From positions 1-5,927 of the forward strand of contig JAJZZU010000180.1 in NCBI GenBank assembly GCA_021797365.1: 5,927 nucleotides of DNA, read 5' to 3'. The first letter of the stretch is position 1. The number at the start of each line of letters is the position of its first letter. Below the pieces are notes generated by a model that saw nothing but the letters and a program-made list of their open reading frames with translations, was not told where the DNA came from and ran no database searches. Positions 4,830 through 5,927 of the stretch are shown here, piece by piece. The stretch comes from Pseudomonadota bacterium (lineage in GTDB: Bacteria; Pseudomonadota; Gammaproteobacteria; Acidiferrobacterales; Acidiferrobacteraceae). Made by a program: the position numbers and the translations under genes.

Positions 4830-5494
4830 GACAGCCCCCCGGCAGTCTTGGCCGCCTCATAGTAGGCATCCCGTAGGCGCTTACCCTCAGCGCAGTACCG
4901 GCCAGTCCGACCATAACAACACCCGGTGGCCTGTCCCTGCCCGAATAAGTGGTTATAAAAGGCTTCCGCTAGGTGCGCGACTTCCTCAGCCTTGGTGCGT
5001 TTCACCTTCGCGTCATGTTCCAGTATCGCCGCCCGTTCCTCTGCCGCTTCGAGGGCTGCCCTTGCCGCGATCACCTGCCGGGCCTTGGTGGTGCGGGCCT
5101 CATTCAGACAGTGCGCCTTGGTGTCCGGGAAGCGTTCGCAGGTGGATAGAACGTCCGCGATGGTGGCGTGGTCGGTCTCACCGATAAAGGCCAACCATGC
5201 GCGAAGATCCGCAGTCTCCGTCTCAGTCAGCGTTACATTACCCGGTGACGGATTGGCCGCTTGCCATACCTGCCATTGTTCCAGGCTTTCTGTCTCACCG
5301 CTCTGGACTTTGTTATTTTGTGCCGTATCAGGCGTATCAGCCGTGCAAGCCAATACGGGCGCGGGTTTCGCTGATACGGGGGTGCCGTATCGTGCCGTAT
5401 CAGCCGTATCAGGTGCCCCCTTAGTCGGGTTCGCCCGTATCTCGTCTGTGGTCTCGCCCGCTGCAATGCGGGCCACTAAACTTGCTAGGCTCAT
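4826..5494 (-). CDS. Mobile-element accessory protein with repeat-encoded linker and Cys-containing C-terminus
   Basis: A 222-residue protein of unknown function. After a short N-terminal helix (MSLASLVARIAAGE) comes a low-complexity Ala/Pro/Thr/Asp linker (about 21-62) with DTADTA- and TPDTA-like repeats. Next is a helical motif, LRAWLAFIGETDHATIADVL (97-116), which I recall as typical of phage/plasmid proteins encoded beside primases, then a coiled coil (about 132-178). The C-terminus (GCCYGRTGRYCAEGKRLRDAYYEAA) carries Cys192, Cys193 and Cys201, a possible small metal or redox site. The ATG overlaps the DUF927-type stop (ATGA), with AAGGGGG upstream. Its position directly behind a replication gene suggests a role in replication or primase loading (inference). 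The family has no function known to me. Confidence 0.72.
   Translation of the reverse strand: MSLASLVARIAAGETTDEIRANPTKGAPDTADTARYGTPVSAKPAPVLACTADTPDTAQNNKVQSGETESLEQWQVWQAANPSPGNVTLTETETADLRAWLAFIGETDHATIADVLSTCERFPDTKAHCLNEARTTKARQVIAARAALEAAEERAAILEHDAKVKRTKAEEVAHLAEAFYNHLFGQGQATGCCYGRTGRYCAEGKRLRDAYYEAAKTAGGLS
5321..5414. repeat. Short repeats of GCCGTATCA inside the 222-aa gene
   Basis: The unit TGCCGTATCA or close variants recur at 5321-5330, 5332-5345, 5383-5390 and 5393-5414, and each half contains two CGTATCAG copies in a row. They encode the DTADTA linker of the protein. The units keep the reading frame, so they are either a flexible linker that grows by slippage or a DNA site that happens to be translated. 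Confidence 0.65.
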
Positions 5495-5927
5495 TCGCTG
5501 CCCCCTTTAAGGGTAATTGGGTAGAGCTTGACGCCACGCCCGCCGATTCGCTGGAACCTGCTACGCTCGCCGTTCGCGCCCGGTTTCGGTAATGCCCCGG
5601 CCTCTTGCAGGGTGTCGAGTGCCCTAGTGAAGTCGAATCCTCTAAGGGCTTCGCGCAGGGCTTGGGACGTAAACAGGTAAACCCGCCCCTGTTCGCTGTC
5701 TCGATACCAGCCTGCCCGGTCGCGCATGATCGCGGTTTCGGGTAAGTCCGCGCTGGTGAAGCGCCCGTCACCATGGCGCTCGATAAAGTCCGAGACCTTC
5801 TCCACGATCTGCCGCCGTTCGTCATTCCCTTGCCCGCGAGTGGATAGCCACGCCTTGAAGCCGTCTATTGCCGCATCCAGGGCTACGCCTTCGGGCCAGC
5901 CGGTAAGCCCGTACTCGGTCGCCAGTT
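5491..5927 (-). CDS. DUF927-type replication protein, C-terminal part (5' end outside window)
   Basis: The frame is open from the right edge to TGA 5491 and gives the last 144 residues. The opening LATEYGLTGWPEGVALDAAI and the segment AWLSTRGQGNDERRQIVEKV, followed by FIERHGDGRFTSAD, RDRAGWYRDSEQGRVYLFTS, and LREALRGFDFTRALDTLQEAGAL, fit the C-terminal tail found after the helicase-like domain of large DUF927 proteins of phages, plasmids and integrative elements. Those proteins are thought to prime or unwind element DNA. The catalytic domains lie outside the window. An internal GTG at 5805 is open to the edge upstream, so it is not the start. The operon promoter must lie right of the window. 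The stop forms an ATGA overlap with the next gene. Confidence 0.75.
   Translation of the reverse strand, partial: LATEYGLTGWPEGVALDAAIDGFKAWLSTRGQGNDERRQIVEKVSDFIERHGDGRFTSADLPETAIMRDRAGWYRDSEQGRVYLFTSQALREALRGFDFTRALDTLQEAGALPKPGANGERSRFQRIGGRGVKLYPITLKGGSE

Noticed and set aside
5421..5825. Minus-strand 134-aa frame overlapping the DUF927-type end
   Set aside because: Arg/Ser-rich shadow of the frame that carries the DUF927-type tail and continues to the window edge.

Overview
The window looks like accessory DNA from a moderately GC-rich proteobacterium, most likely a gammaproteobacterium. This is inferred from the style of the tRNA-Lys sequence and the phage- and plasmid-like genes; the species cannot be named. 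Every gene I can support lies on the minus strand. Two gene blocks flank a 45-bp piece of a tRNA-Lys(UUU) gene at 3151-3195.

Left block (1-3062). Read in the direction of transcription, a tyrosine recombinase gene starts 89 bp from the tRNA piece. It is interrupted by one in-frame TGA, sitting in an imperfect inverted repeat, between the catalytic Arg/Lys and the His/Arg/His/Tyr residues. A gene-free stretch of about 420 bp follows, holding two similar GC-rich hairpins, a 12-bp palindrome and a good sigma70-type promoter with an inverted repeat inside its spacer. That promoter faces a compact operon: an acyl-carrier-protein-like protein, an XRE-family helix-turn-helix regulator, and an ImmA/IrrE-type zinc peptidase with a possible chagasin-like (I42) C-terminal domain that runs off the left edge. 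Repressor plus ImmA peptidase is a known switch unit. An ACP as first gene and a cysteine-protease-inhibitor-like tail are unusual, and this is the best candidate here for an undescribed system.

Right block (3397-5927). Six genes overlap end to start (CTGA, ATGGCTGA, then ATGA three times), so they form one operon. In order of transcription they encode the C-terminal end of a DUF927-type replication protein, a 222-aa accessory protein with a repeat-encoded linker, a PD-(D/E)XK nuclease resembling Holliday-junction resolvases, an 85-aa unknown, a DUF5681-type protein and a small HTH protein with an atypical tail. This is the gene set of a replicating integrative element, satellite or plasmid.

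Between the blocks, 3196-3500 is dense in short repeats: a consensus DnaA box, a perfect 11-bp tandem repeat, a 10-bp palindrome and 28-bp near-identical repeats. It could be a replication origin or a set of recombination arm sites. The tRNA piece lacks its 5' half, so it is an attachment core and not a working tRNA gene. Since element-like genes lie on both sides, the window is either the attP junction of one circular or plasmid-like element, or the junction of two elements inserted in tandem at one tRNA-Lys gene.
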